From Corythucha ciliata (lineage: Eukaryota; Arthropoda; Insecta; Hemiptera; Tingidae), in NCBI GenBank assembly GCA_038030265.1, contig CM075940.1, positions 14,322,001 to 14,386,000 on the forward strand: a stretch of DNA of 64,000 bases, given 5' to 3'. The notes below the pieces were generated by a model. The model ran no database searches, was not told the origin of the DNA, and saw only the letters and a list, made by a program, of their open reading frames with translations. Positions within the stretch are counted from its first letter, which is position 1. Each line of letters starts with the position of its first letter. Below, piece after piece: positions 21,268-34,945 of this stretch. Both the position numbers and the translations under genes were made by a program.

Positions 21268-23420
21268 GCGATGATCGATCTACCCCCTTTTAAACCTCTC
21301 TGGGGGAGAGACGAGAGGAGATGGACACTTTATTTTAAGAAGGCGGAGAGGGTTGTTGTTGAGTCTCAAAAAGGGGTGACTCGAGCACAGAATCCATCGT
21401 TTTCATTGTTCAACATTGTTGGTGAGAGAGGGGGGGGGGTCTAGTACCAAAATATTATACAAGTTTGTGCAAGGAGTGGAGGGGAATTATTTGAGAGGGT
21501 GGGTAAAGTCCATGGATTTTTCATGGCTTGCGCGTTAAATTTTACTTTCCACCCACTAACTTCAAGATGAAAAAAAACCTACGTGACCCCACCCTCGTCC
21601 TGCTTCTTTTTCTAGGATGTTCAACACTAAATTTCACCAACTCGAAGAATTTGGAAATTCTAAGCGCTTTAGTACCCGATTTTTAATCATTACTGTAATG
21701 GGGGGATGATAAATTATAAAAAGTTGACACAATGCCTAATTTCTCTAACTGTGATAATGAGTGGGGCGGATACTGTTGAAAAACTTGTTTATCGTGAAAG
21801 ATCTAATATTTTCAAGTAAACGAGAGGGGGTTGAGTGGGCGAATGGGTGAAAAAGGGTAAAACTTGAAAATGGTTAAATACATTTGAGCCTCACTACAGT
21901 GAGTTTAATTTCTGTAGGTATTGTATGCCTTATACGCAAGCCTCAAATTCTCTTTTTCCAAATTGCTGCATGTGTTGCTTCAATTTCCAACATTAAACTG
22001 GTGAGAGTCTACAGATTATGAGTAGGGGGTTAATGATAATTCTTCAAAATCACTGGTTTATCCTCCGGTGACTTTATCACGTCTTTCTTCCCGGTCCTAA
22101 TTTTCCAACTGCTATCCTTGGCCACAAAAATTTTATCGTTACCAGCAATTTCTGTAGTTCTTAACACATAGTATTCTGGTTAGCAGCCCTAACGTTCGGA
22201 AGCTGTGAATGTCACCCCTACTCGCGACCTCCTACTAATTTAATTCAATCCTTCTCGCTGTAACGTACGGGATGTGAGCAAGGCGGTTCAATGGGTGGAG
22301 GGGGTGGGGTGTAAAATGTTTGGGTTACCCATTCCACAATCTTGTGACCTGTGAGGCTGTGACAGGAGAGCCCTCACAAAGGCGTGATAATCGAATCGTC
22401 TAGCTGTAGGACTAGTCATCGCCGTGTGTGGGGGGGGCGGGGCTGTAGGAGGACCAAAGAGGAGACCGAAGTTAGAAGCGCCTCAGGCCGGAGGTGCTTT
22501 GCGTTAATAGTTCATTTCCACTTAGTTTTCAAGTCAAGATGGGTCGATAACCCCCTTGGAGGAGGTCCACAGCTGGTATCGACTCCTTGACGTCACTTGC
22601 CGCCCCCTCTCATCCTAATCCCCCACTAACCACAGCAGTCGCTCATTCTCCCTCCTGAAGATACCACCTTTAGAACTAGTAGTATATCGCTGAACGTTCG
22701 TTTAACTGGACTTATCTTGGTTTTTTTTTATTTTTTTATTTTCATTTTTTTACCGCCGCTAAGTTTTCTCGCCGTGTCCGAACCCTCGTATATGTTACTG
22801 AAGGTTAATTCCTTACTCGAGTGCTATTAATTCTTCGCACGATTCTCCTGTTGTCCCTTTAACAGGCTTCGAGTACAAAACAAAAATAAGTGCAGTTTTC
22901 CCATCCCACTGTAATCGTCAGTTGTTTATTACTCATCGTACATCAGAACCAATTATATGACAACACCAGAACCCAGTGACCCGTAAAACAAGTGACAGCT
23001 ATACTCAAAAACAACACAAAAATATCTAACGAAACATGTTTCGCGCTTACGGGACGGCACCAGTCGAAGTACCGGATGTTATTTATCCCTGGAACACAAT
23101 TTTCAACAAAGGTAATGTCAGTTTTACCGGAGTATTTCATTGAATAGATTTTTGTTCCTCTTTACATTAGGCTCCAGTGCCGGTTTCTGTTTAAAATATA
23201 TATACGAGCAGGCCCAGGCAGCTCTCGCTCTTCCCCGCCCTACCCTTTTTATAAAAATAATACTTGGCACGATAGGTAGAATTCAGTTCTATTGCACTAA
23301 ATATCACATGACTATTCCGCACTGGGCGGATCCTACAGTTGAGTCAAATAAATTTGACGGATCTCCCCCTCTTTTCCTGTATTTTACATTTTGTTCCTTT
23401 GATTTTATATCTGCTGTCAA

Positions 23421-23428
23421 TGACGTCA
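23421..23428. promoter_or_regulatory. Perfect CRE palindrome TGACGTCA
   Basis: TGACGTCA is the full CREB/ATF site. It is isolated in the proposed CPEB intron. A single 8-mer of this kind is expected by chance about once per genome region of this size, so the evidence is modest. Confidence 0.25.
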
Positions 23429-24183
23429 TTATACGTTCAAAGTCACGTGGCTGTGCAAGTTATTTTATGTTTGCTGGGCCGGTATGCTTGCTTGTAAGTG
23501 ATGTGAGACTGCCAAAAATTCTTTGGGTGGGAGGACTGTCTGGCTAAGTTTGGATGTAAGATAGGCATTGAGATCGCTGCATTGATGAATGAAAACAGAA
23601 AGTAAAGCTCGATTTTAAATTATAAGCAAATAATTGTAATAATGATAATACATTCAATTGTGGAGCGACGGGGGGCAGCAAGGTGCGGAAGACCCTCCGG
23701 TGATGGGGTCGTGAACTACCATCTCTTTCATTCCCATAGTTTCACAACTGATCAATATAATGTTGCCAACGGTTGTATTTTGAGCAGTGACCTTATTTTG
23801 TTTGATTTAACCCAGTAGAGCATCCTCTCCAGTTTCAAATACATTTGACTTGGTGAGAGGGGTGGTATTAGGAAAAAACAAGATTCGGGAAATCAAAACA
23901 CCCGAACCTGCTGCGTACCGTTGCTGCGTAGTTATTTAAATTTTACTTGAGTTTTTAATACATTAAGCGTGTTGTACTTTCAATGAGTAAATTGAGGAAG
24001 AAAATCAAATTGGATGCTATATTTCATCCAAGTGCTCTTATCGATTCATTGTTCATTTTTCCTCATTTCCGATCTCTAGCAGTGGGTAATTATTTTGAGC
24101 TCTAGCTCCGCCTTTAAATAAAAAAGAATTTAGCAAAGGCGAGCTCACGACATAATGTCATCTGTTTAGTTGCATGCAATGTT

Positions 24184-24203
24184 TTTTCTCTCTCTCTCTC
24201 TCT
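24184..24203. repeat. (CT)n microsatellite
   Basis: A run of about nine CT units, extended by further pyrimidine-rich sequence to 24.25 kb. No other structure is attached. Confidence 0.85.
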
Positions 24204-24249
24204 TCTTCATCTCTTCATTCTCTCTCTTTCCGTGTCTTCCCACTCCTTC

Positions 24250-24600
24250 AAAAGTCACTCCCTTGAAACTGCGGACCAAAAAGAGCGCAGTGCCGATGAT
24301 TTGAGTAGAATGGCGCATGCTTTAAAGTTCATTCAAGCCGCCGCCGGCCATTTATGACCGTCATCGAAAGCGCATCTCCCGCAGTTTCACTCTTGTGCAA
24401 TTTAAAGCGACATATCATGACAAAGCCGTTTTTCATAATAGACTGCGATTACCTGCAAACCTGGCCTTTAAATTTGCTTCATTTAAGTAAAATCAATGCT
24501 CGATTTGAGCTCATTTATGCCGATTTTAAGATTAGGCCGCTAATGTTTTCTTTTTGTAATTCCTCGACAAAATATCTAATTTTTTAAATAACACGATCGT
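24250..24600. promoter_or_regulatory. Candidate intronic regulatory block
   Basis: Unlike its surroundings, this stretch is free of homopolymers and repeats and is dense in transcription-factor-like words such as 'ccatttatgac', 'tttaaagcgacat' and 'cctttaaatttgc'. It has no splice sites or convincing frame (24354-24587 is open but low quality). The reading as a conserved enhancer is inference. Confidence 0.2.
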
Positions 24601-27495
24601 GCATAATTTATTGTGTTGCGCTTATAGATTTGAATTTAAAAACTCAGGGAGGAAAAGCATTGGAGACTAATGTAATAAAACCTAATGCTATCCTCCCACT
24701 TTGGACGTTTCGCGTCAACCTCTCTGGTTTGGGTGTCTGACGTACTTCGTGCCCATAATAAATCATTTCCCCACGGGAACATTGGAAGTAAGATGAGTTC
24801 ATAGACAAATTTCGCGAGACAATTTGCTACAATTTACAAAATTAATTGATTTAGGCATATGAATGTCCAGGGTGTAACTCAAACCCTTCTACCTTGGCTT
24901 ACTGGGTTTTTCTTTACTTATATTTTATTGTTATTTATTTATTTGTTTGTTTTTGAAGAATTTTCGATTGATATTTGAATAACTCATTTTTCAGAATGTT
25001 CCAGTAAAATGAGTCATTTGGGACAGTTAGAATCCCTTAATCTTAAAATTAATTTGTAATTCTTAAAATCAAGATATTAGTTACCCTAAACTCCGTCCTC
25101 TCCACACTCCTAAAAACTCATACAGCAGACAAAACTTATGTTTACTTCGTTTTAACATCAATTTATCACGGCCCCAGCTGCTTATTTGTAAGAACTAGGG
25201 CTTATGCTAACATTTTGTAGTGTTGATTCGGGGGGAAGGATGGGGGGGGGGTCCGCGACTATAAAAAATGTTGAAAAGACGGATTTTACAGATCTGAAGA
25301 TACTTAAGCAATCGTAAACTCATACAAAATAGTTATCGAAAGCCTCAAAATATGAATAAGATGCTCACGGTGGGAGTTCTTTAAAGCCTGTGAATATGTG
25401 AATCTTGTGTATAATTTGTAATCCCGTCGATTTTTCTGGGGGGGGGGGGGCTTCTTTAAATTGCTCGGCGCATCGGTCGATTTAAAACCACGTGCTTTCA
25501 TTCTCATTTTCAGCACACGGTTCTTATTTTTCAGAATTCGTTATTTTATAGTGAACAACACAAACACTAAACATAGGGAAAGTAGGGCCTCCACCGAAGC
25601 CCAGGTGCACGTTGCACGTGGCTGGTCGCAGCCTATACCAACTTACCAAGTGCTTTTTGGTTCAAACTTTTGTCTCTGCTTAGTCGTCTATACAGGCTCG
25701 AAAAGGACATCACGCAACTTTGTTGAAGGTTCTTCACTGTGTTGAAACATCATTATTAGTTTCTATCACGTGATCAATGGTCGGAAAAAACTATATCACT
25801 TCTATTAATGCCGGAAAATGCTTCTAACGTTACAATACGCTGTTTAAAATAGCCCATGGCATGACACTTTATACTACATACATATCAATAAAGCGTTTAC
25901 GTTCGGTAAATTTAGAAGTTCATTCTTAAAGGGTGACTAGTTTAACACTGGTACGATCATCGGTAGTGAGTCATTTTAACTGGTTATAGGGATTGATATG
26001 AAAAATATTATTTGACTTGTTTGGACTTGAGTCCCTGATTCATATCAGTTCAAGTGGGAATGGCACTTTTCATTCCGAACGGTTTTAGTTGCAACTTTTC
26101 ACAAGCTCTTGCGACTCAAGTGTTTGATCTTAGTGGAAAGGCCAGTTGACTCTTTCCTTTTGTGATGAGGGGGGGGGAGGGAGGGCGTTCACTTTATTTA
26201 CCTTTCCTCAGGGTTAGAGAAAAAGACTTCTGAACAAAGAGTCAAATTTCATGTTTGTAACTCGTTTTCTGACAATCTTGTTTGTTAACCTGAAGATATA
26301 AGGCAAGTACTTTAAACAATTATACGCAGGGTTAAGTTGATTTCTGAGTTTCTATTTGCGTATTTTGGAAATGCGAGCAGTTTGAATGATTTTATTCCCT
26401 CAGTATCAAATTCACCACGGTTGGCTTTCAAAGATTACATTGACATTCAAATTACAAAACAATAAATGGCTCAAAATCTATCATTTTTGTTGCGTTTTTT
26501 TAATCTATTTTTTAATTTTTAAATGTAAACAGAACACTACCTGATTGATTATTTTTTTAAATTTCCGCTTGCATCATTTCGGCAAGAGGGTTGTGTGTCA
26601 CTATTCCACCACCCTTTGTCCTTTGTATGTCGTGTAAGAAATATCTCTGAAAGATAATTGTTGCCTGTTCAATATGCAGAACTCTACCCGTTTGAGCCAA
26701 CCTACATTTTTAGTTACAACATAAACAGAGTCTTATCACCCCCTCCCCTCCAACAAACAGTGTATGACGTACAGTCCTATGAGGTGCGAAATACCTTGAA
26801 GTGCTGTCTAATCAAGTCGACCTTTCCAGTTTTTTGTCGCCTAAGAATTATTTAAAGGTTTATATATACTTATATCCCACCTTAATAGGCGGTAAGCTAT
26901 AAAGAAAATCAGACCTGCACAGCCATTTATGTAAAGGATGGTCGTCTTATTATGTTTAACGTGCCACTTCATTAATATGTGTAGGAAAAGTTTAAAATTT
27001 GCCTGAAATTAGTCGTACTGAGTGACATAATTGTACTCATTTTTGGTCGAGCATATGTATTCATTTGTACGAGTTTTGAGTCAGGGATTAGTCGTTTAAA
27101 TTCGGAGCTCACCCAAAAGGATGTATGTGAAAGAAAGAAAAAAAGTTGGCGTAAAACATCGGCTAGGAGGGCCCTGCCCTCCTCGGATGGCGTCTTATGC
27201 AATAAATGACCTTTCTGTCTGAATAGGCCCTCTTTTTTATCACTTCAAAAGTTGAACTTGTTCCCAAAATTATACTGGAGAAGCGAAAAATAGATCTCCT
27301 AAAGTATTAACCGAATCGACTCAAGGATCATGGTGCACGTCTGGGACGCCCACTAGTGATAGTACAATTTGTCATGATGATACCAATCATTATCTGTTTG
27401 GAATAGTTTCCCTCCTTATTTATCTTTACGAAATACTGGAAAATTAAAATTCTTTGTTGATAAATTTCCATTAAAAGAAAAAAAAAATGTTACAG

Positions 27496-27546
27496 GTTAC
27501 GTGAACTGCAATACCAACGCAATCCCATCTCTGACCCAATTGCATG
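27496..27546 (+). CDS. Candidate 51-nt CPEB cassette exon
   Basis: Between 'gttacag' and a strong donor gtgagt is a 51-base segment. Read in phase 1 it codes GYVNCNTNAIPSLTQLHG and leaves in phase 1, so it could be included or skipped between 19082 and 40515 without a frameshift. Vertebrate CPEB4 is known to have a 51-nt and a 24-nt alternative exon just before the exon carrying RRM1's start, which is the same place. Against it, the acceptor follows an A-rich tract instead of a pyrimidine tract, and the peptide itself is not recognisably conserved. Confidence 0.25.
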
Positions 27547-27753
27547 GTGAGTACTTTACAGTTTCATTCGTTGTTGGAAATTTGGCTGGTATATAGAAAA
27601 AAAAAATGCGAGTCTTATGAAACCGCAGGATCTTGCAAATTTACGCATAGTTTTGATGGATACGTTTTGTTTGGTTTCATGTTCATGTCACACGCCTGTT
27701 GCCACTCTCCTGGCCTTCCCATGCATTTTAGAAATTATAAGTTCAGGTTGATT

Positions 27754-27754
<1 letters not shown>

Positions 27755-27818
<64 letters not shown>
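27755..27818. repeat. (AAT)n microsatellite
   Basis: About 21 uninterrupted AAT units. It makes the isoleucine run in the overlapping frame 27544-27843, which is therefore not a gene. Confidence 0.95.
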
Positions 27819-29101
27819 GGGGGTTTCGCGAATTAAACTGTGAGTACTGCGCGCATCTCAATTACTCACGATGTAGTTTTTTTCATCACTAGTTTCTTCA
27901 AGAATGTTGTAATTTCTGCAAAGGACAGTGATGCCTAAAAGTAGATTCTTATAGCCATAACGCGGTCGCGAGTGAGGTACGAGCCATGATTACTTAATTC
28001 TTCGTCGTATTCCTTCTTCTATCTAACACACTAGTCACGACTCTGTTGATCTTATGCCGTTGTTTGTTTTTATGTGAATCCATTTTGATAAGATATTCCT
28101 GACACGGATAAATTCCAGATGTTGAAAATGTAATTTATTGAGCAAATTGTCGTTTGGGAGGCGGCAGTTAAAAGACTGACAATGAAAGCTTCTTGCTTTC
28201 TCGCCATTCCTTTTCTCTTGAAACATTTTGAAAAATTATTGTATTTCTGGAAAGCTGCGAAAATTACAGGTTTTCCGCTGTTATTTACGAAAGTGACGTT
28301 GGGGTTTCCGTTTATATAGTTTATCAAAATAACGTTCCAAAGGTCGAAAACGTGTAATTTTCCCTTTACAATGTTATTCCTGTTTGATACGTACGAGGTA
28401 ATTCCAATTCCGCCAAAATCAGAAAAAATACGTTCTTCGGAAACTTGGAAGTATTGTAATGCGGAATTGAGAAACTATTCATCATATTACATTTGCTTAT
28501 CGATTAAGGCTACAGTACTTGATTTAAAACGTTAATTTAGCATTTTCAATTGGTACCAAACAGGTAATTATGTGGTTCAAATACCTTGCACAATTATCGA
28601 TGTAGGTTTTGGCTTGGTTTGACCACCAAGCCGAGCATTATCGTACTGTGGATATTTTTCTCTTTGGATTGCGTCCCTTGGCCGTCGTACAGTACAATGT
28701 TTTGTACTGTACGATATTTTGCGTAGCTACAGTACAATACGTGATTGGTACCTTTAAAGTAACAGGGAAATTAGCCATTTCCCAATTGGCTTTTGAATCG
28801 GTGAACGGTTAAAATCAATTTAGATTCCATTTCCGTCTTACAGGACCCATGGCTCTGCATATAAAAAAGAAACGTAGCTTCCCGAAACGAATAGTCCGAT
28901 TTCGAAAATAATAACTAACATGATGTATATTATTGTCATCATTCGTTGAATAGTGTCGCTCACTACTTCACGAGGGCTGACGATTCTCCTTTTCTGGTTC
29001 AACTGACCTCCATCAAATAATCAACTTCGGAAACTTGATATTCGAAACTCTACCATCTGAAACTGACCTTTTTCCAACGAAATTTAAAATTTACTTCCAT
29101 G

Positions 29102-29770
29102 CAGTGGCGTACCTCGGTATGCGAGGTAGCGGCGAGGGGGGGCGGACCGCCCCGGGCCCCCTATCAGACAGGGACCCCGAAAAGCTTAAATACGGAAAAA
29201 TGAGGATTTTTAGATTGTATTTTCTTGGTTGTAGGATGTAGGTGAATGTGAAAAGGTTGCACAGCGATTTGGCTCTTACGAACTTCAGTCCATCCGACCT
29301 GGAGAATATAGGGTTAAAAGTGATATCAGCAAAGACTTGGCACTGAATATTCGATTGAGCCCCCCAGAGTGCTGTTCTGGTGGCTGAAATACAGACAATT
29401 CGAGCCTTCCTGAAGAAAATTCACAGCTAAAATAGAGAAAATTCACCACGTCTACAGTTTTATTGGGTCCTTTTGCACGCAATGACACGCAAAAATCAAC
29501 GCAAAAGTGTTGTTTTTGGGCCAAGCCCGCGGCTAAAATTGAAAATATACGCCACTAATTCAAGGCTGTACAAGTAAAAAAATATCGTGGCTAATGTTGA
29601 CAAAAGAACGCCAATTCGAGTTGAAATTGGGCAAAAATGGCAAATTCCCAACTGAAATAGCGAAAGATCGCCCATTTGCACATAAAAAAGAGAATAGATA
29701 TGCTAATTCGCTGGAAAATGAACAGAGAAAAATCGCTAATTCAAGAATAAACTTGAGGAACAACGTTAGT
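29102..29770. mobile_element. Degenerate-repeat transposon copy
   Basis: It begins CAGTGGCGTACCTCGG, a hAT-type terminal word, followed by a G/C-rich stretch. From about 29.44 to 29.77 kb it is alignable over about 300 bp with 3.77-4.03 kb, sharing 'ggcaaaaatggcaa' and the ~30-bp 'taaaattgag' units. The right terminus was not identified, so the 3' limit is where similarity stops. Confidence 0.55.
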
Positions 29771-32700
29771 TGACTACCCGCCTTCAATTGTTCAGATGGG
29801 ACTATTCTGCCCCGTCCTCCTCCTCTTCACAGAAGCTTGGGTACAGTTTTACCCTTGTGATTGAGACTTTTAATCCACGAAGCCAGTTATTTTGTTCCCG
29901 CCTAATCTTATTGTTCACTTGTTTTTTAAAGTCTTTTTTAGATCTGTTACTCTTGCTTATGAGAAACACTGCACAGAGGTCGTATTCTCGCACTCAGCTT
30001 TACTGAGTGGGTGTTATTGATCCATCAGCACGGAATATTGTTTTTTACACATGCCAGTGTGCTAATTTTGTCGTGCCTGTCATCAGCTCCCTCTAAAAGT
30101 CCTTCTAAGTGTAAATCAATTTTTAGGCAGCTGTAGTGTCCTACGGTCCCCTCCCGCTTTATATCCAAGTCCTCTGGAGTAACTGTAGTCCAAGTATCAA
30201 ACATTTGAGAGTCAATTTGTGGTTTATTGTGGTCTATGGCTTGTAATTTCGTTATTTCCCCTAATATTACACTCCACGCCTTGCCGGATTGATTTTTTTT
30301 TTTACCCGTTTGTCCCGGTTTGACTCATACAGGATTTATACAGAATTAAAAATGAAGTATCGCTTAAATTTGTTCTGCTAAGAAACAGGGAAAATTTTTT
30401 TAATGTCACTTGTCTTAACAGCAACACAACATGAGCTAGTGTGGGCGGTGGGGGGGGGAATGATTTTCTGAATGGTCGCCCAGTAATTAAACGGTGCTGG
30501 TTTTAAATGTCCTAGCGTATTTTTAGACCGTTTTCACGTGTAGAATTAGATTTTTTTTTCCACTCTTCTAACCAGGGCACACAGGCTCCACCTCGACACC
30601 ACCCATTTGCTCAGAATTTTTTGATTTGTGCAATGCGTTGTCTTGTGTTGTGATGTTTGTTTATCTGCGACTCCTTTTTTTTTTATTGAAAAATTAGCAA
30701 AAGATTCTTATAATAAACTATATCTTGAAAGTTACGCAATGTTTAATTGTTTGTGTGCTTTTCTTCTTGCTTCACGAACATTGCTAGAAGCATTCTTCTC
30801 AATATTTTCTAATGACTTCTCATTTACCGTCACCTCACATTTTAGCTACGACTTAAAGGGCACGTGGAAAAGCAAAATGTATAAATACCGGAGTACTTCT
30901 GAGTGAGAGATGAATGACATAACCTATTTATTTTATGGATGTAAGCCATACACATTTAACAGTGACAATTTATAGATCATATCAAATACTGCGCATACTC
31001 GATCAACGGCTTTTGTAATTATTATAGCGCCTCTCGAAATCTCCATGGATCGACTATGAAAAAAAGTAAAACTTAAAATTCAGCGGTCCTAGAACACGAA
31101 TATGTCAGTTCAGTCTCCCACCGTTCTATGAGCGTTCAGTAATTTAGACACAAAAGTGCCGTTAAGTGTCGGTGTCGTTCATTTTTTCTTTTGAATTGCA
31201 CTGAAGGTCATGTCCAAAGCTGCACATTATCGAATTGAATGTTTGATTCGAAACTGGAAGACGGGCTAAGCCCCCTCCCCCTCTACGCCCAAAACATAAG
31301 TTCCTTCCGACTCTCTTTTACATGAGTCTCTCCCATTGTTAAAAAGGAACTCGTGAACTGTAACGTTTATAGTTCCTAAAGTCGTATCCGGCACTTACTC
31401 TCCCAGCGAGGTGGACCTCGTTTGGTTTAGGTTTTGGAATATTTTTTTTATTCGTTTGTTTATTTTTAGATCTGTTACTACTACTGTTACTGTTCGTCTA
31501 AACGTATTATTTTTACGCGGGTTACTTGGAATGTCCTGGTTTGACTAGAACATATCTGCGGCTACGGTTAATGAATGCGGTCAAATTAAAAAAGTTCCGT
31601 TTCTTTAATTTCAATCTTTTATTATTCCGTAGTTATCTGAAAGGAAATTCATTTTAACTGAAGACACGCACATTACTATTCCGCCTCCCCTAGATAACAT
31701 TTCCGATTGTTTTTGGATTTTATTTCATTCCTTTACTCGTAAGGGAAATGAAAGAGTTGTTTGTTGAGAAACATTTTTTCGATTAAGTACGGAACGTATC
31801 ATGGGAAGGGAGGGGTTTGGGGTTAGGGAATAGAGAGCTAAGGGTAGACTATCGATCGTACCGACGAAGTTAAGGGGGTGGAAAACAAAACCGTAGAGAA
31901 GCCACGTGGCGGGTCACAGCGCAGAGGGCATGGTGCCTATGGTCAACCCCTGGTTTTGATTAACTCGGTTTATTTGAATATGGTTTTTGAAAGGCTTATC
32001 AGCTGGCAAGGCGAGGCTTTATCTTCGTTGTTACAAAATTAATGCCCAGTCAAGGTTGACGAAATCGCTCGCACTGCCACAGTTTTCAAAACCCTTCAAA
32101 CTTCCAAACTTGCAATCTATGAAGAGGGTCGAGAATTCCTTGGTATAACTTCACAGAATACAGACAGTGTGTCAGATAAGAGTAGAAATATCTTAATCAG
32201 AGAAAATGGAACTAAATGGACGTCGAGGTGCTTTACCAGCACCTCGAATATTATGGTTTAGGTACTTTAAATCGAAGAATTGTTATACCTATTCGAAAAC
32301 CATCAAGAACTCTTACGAACTGTATCAATTTAATACGACAAATTTCGAAGTATATATGATCTAACTTTCGATTATATATATTTTTTAAAAATATAACTAC
32401 TATATTGTTTCAATTTCCTGGGTGTCGCCTTTCGAAATCAATTACCCTTTCAAAATGTGTTGAATTGCAGAAATAGGGGAGCTGTGTAAATGTAATACCC
32501 AGGCCCCGTTAGCGCAGGTGCATGAACCCAGAAGATCCCTCTCGTCACCACAAACACCTGTCACGTCGTCTCTCTTTTCCCCTTCCTTATAAATTATTTG
32601 ATTTTCCCATTTTTGATGGGTTGAGGCGGTGGAGGAGGAGGGGGGAGCATTTCATTGCCAAGTTATGCCATTTTTCTACATTTTAGAAGAAAAAAAAATT

Positions 32701-33293
32701 AGTACTTGGGATCATAAATTTACATTTTTACATACAGTGTTTCAAGGACTTTCTGTGGTTTTTTCCCCCTTAAATTCTACAACATTGTTACCACTTCCAT
32801 CCCACTTGGGTCAAGATACGTTTGGGTCTGTGTCGTCTTAGGTTAAACTGCCATCGGTTGACACACAATTCAACATTCGCTTACTCCGCCGACGCCTTCA
32901 ACCCATTTTTTTAAAAAAGTCCTTCTGGTTAATGCGCCCCCGAGGGTTGCCGAACGCGTTGATTTGAAACGGACACCCTGTCGAGTAAGTCTGTTGAATG
33001 GGCTCAGGTCAAGGTGTCGAAATGTGCACATTTTCTTGTTATAATAATTTTTTTTATAATGAAGTTTGTGATTTCACTATCTATAGGCTCGTCACCGTAT
33101 ATAGCATGTGTGAGTGAATCTGCTCGCGCTTATAATCAATTTAACTCATTAGCGTTGATTCAAAATCCCATCAAGTTGAAGTCACACCGATCAATGAAGT
33201 CTTTTTCCTTCAGTTTCCTCTACAAATTGACCTAAATATGAAACTTTGGGCTCTATTTTTTACGTTCATTGCTCTTTGAACGTATGAGAGAGA

Positions 33294-33294
<1 letters not shown>

Positions 33295-33335
<41 letters not shown>
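33295..33335. repeat. Poly-A tract, ~41 bases
   Basis: An unbroken run of A. It is preceded by unique sequence and followed by 'gccccggcc'. No SINE or processed-pseudogene body was recognised upstream, so it may be simple expansion. Confidence 0.9.
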
Positions 33336-33336
<1 letters not shown>

Positions 33337-34830
33337 CCCCGGCCAACCTTTTCCCCCAATTTTGGCTGTCGTAAATAGGCCCCTTTTAAACGAGTCAGTT
33401 TTTTGTTCAAAAATATGTTCCAAGTATTCGCTCACAGAAGGGGAATTGCTGTTTTTAAATTAAATGGCTGGTTTCATTAAAAAACACACTCGTGAGAGTG
33501 GCAATTATGTATATAGAAGAAAAAGGAACCTTTTTGCGTTTTGCTCTGCGACTGTTACCGCATTTTATTTTGCGTGCAGGCTACGCGAAGTACCTTGATT
33601 ATTTTTCAATTAATTAAAATAAAATGAATACAATTGAATTAACATTTCTTCGCTCCCCCCCCTTGCCATAAAACAGGTCGCTCCCTCCCCCTTCTTCGAA
33701 CCCACCGTTGCACTGCCGCATCGGTTTTTTTACCTGCAACACCTTCAAGCTCAACGGTTAGTTGTGTCAAGGCTAAAACATACAACAAAAAACTACCCCC
33801 CGCCACTTTATTAAATGTTTTCTTTCATGCTTTGAGGAATACCCCACATGGATCTCAAGGTCATTGATTCAATTGTGAGATCATAATTTAAGAAAAAAGA
33901 ACATTGTTGTGGAGCATTATGCTACCGAGCTGTGCGTCCCATTTTTTTAAAATAATAATTTTATGGCGTGCATTGCCAAGGTTTGCGCCTTGTATCATTC
34001 AATGACCCATTTTTTTTATCTTACGGCGCTGAACACTTCATCTACGTCTCATGGTGTTTAACGTGGGCGTACGAGCGTGTGCATTGAAACACTTGAATTA
34101 TGTCAATTGATCCTAGTTTCATCTTTTTTTATTAAAGAAAAAAAAAAAGAAAAAAAATATAGCTTTCTTTTGCTTTTCGTTCCTTGAACTTGAAACGCCT
34201 TGCCGGGCTCGGATTACATAACACTTTTATTCTTTTAAATCGCCTTGAATGTTGGTTTTCCCCTTATTCATTTTTTCTGACAATTGGATTTCCTTTCCCG
34301 GCCCCGTTGCTAGACTATTATTCAAGATGAGCCATCTGTAAAACGCGCTGAATGACTATAATTCGCATCAAATCACCGGGAAATAAACTAAAATTTCTCC
34401 TCCCATGCAATTAAGTGTTTAATTGTTTTCTAGACTTTTTTGTTTTTATCTAGTGTGTTATAGGGCGGGGGAACTTCTGTTTCTAGAGTGTTTTTGAGAG
34501 AAACAGAGTTTTCGATGATGGGTCATTTCGTTGCACGCTTGTATACAAATGACTGTCGAAAAGGAAGACCTCCTGGCCTTGAATTGTTATTTCGCGGATA
34601 GCTTCTCCAGGGTTTGTTTATTGGATTTCCATCAATTTAAAGCCGCCAGTCATTTTATGATTTGGCTTTTTGTCCCTCTGGCTCTATTGTGACTTCGCTG
34701 TACGTAGTACTATTGTGAAATGACTGAATATATATGTACGATATAAATTGACGATCCTTGACACAATTATAACAAAATTAGGAGATTTTTTTCATGACAA
34801 TGACGTAAAGAATTGATTGTGAGAACTGTG

Positions 34831-34945
34831 CGGCAGGTGGTGTCGTGGGAGAGCCTCTTCGACCGCCTACACGTCCAGGCGGCAGGCGTCAACTAAACGA
34901 GGGGGCGAATCGGCTGCCAGTGCCAGCTTGGCTTATCAACAGCTG
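34831..34945. other. GC-rich island with inverted words
   Basis: A GC-rich stretch in AT-rich DNA. 'gcggcaggtggtgtcg' is echoed by 'ccaggcggcaggcgtc', and an ACTAAACGAG link leads to 'gctgccagtgccagc'. No tRNA fold, frame or transposon end was confirmed. It could be a regulatory island or structured RNA. Confidence 0.2.

Larger units (their letters stand above)
19083..27495. other. Proposed CPEB intron, first part
   Basis: 8.4 kb with no gene I can support. Contents noted: A-rich runs near 19.33 and 20.22 kb; several G runs (21.43, 22.43, 25.24, 25.44, 26.17 kb); paired E-boxes at 21.25 kb; a perfect CRE at 23421-23428; a CT run at 24.19 kb; and a low-repeat balanced-composition stretch at 24.25-24.60 kb. 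The longest frame, 23140-23547 (+, 135 codons), shows no recognisable motif. Confidence 0.5.

Noticed and set aside
23140..23547. 135-codon frame with a hydrophobic start
   Set aside because: No motif, splice context or conserved texture; the CRE palindrome lies inside it, and length alone is within chance for this window.
27544..27843. Frame with a CCCH-like CESYETAGSC..H segment
   Set aside because: The Cys/His spacing does not fit a CCCH finger, and the C-terminal half is the (AAT)n microsatellite.
33210..33463. Frames containing poly-Phe or poly-Lys
   Set aside because: Direct translations of the 41-base poly-A tract.
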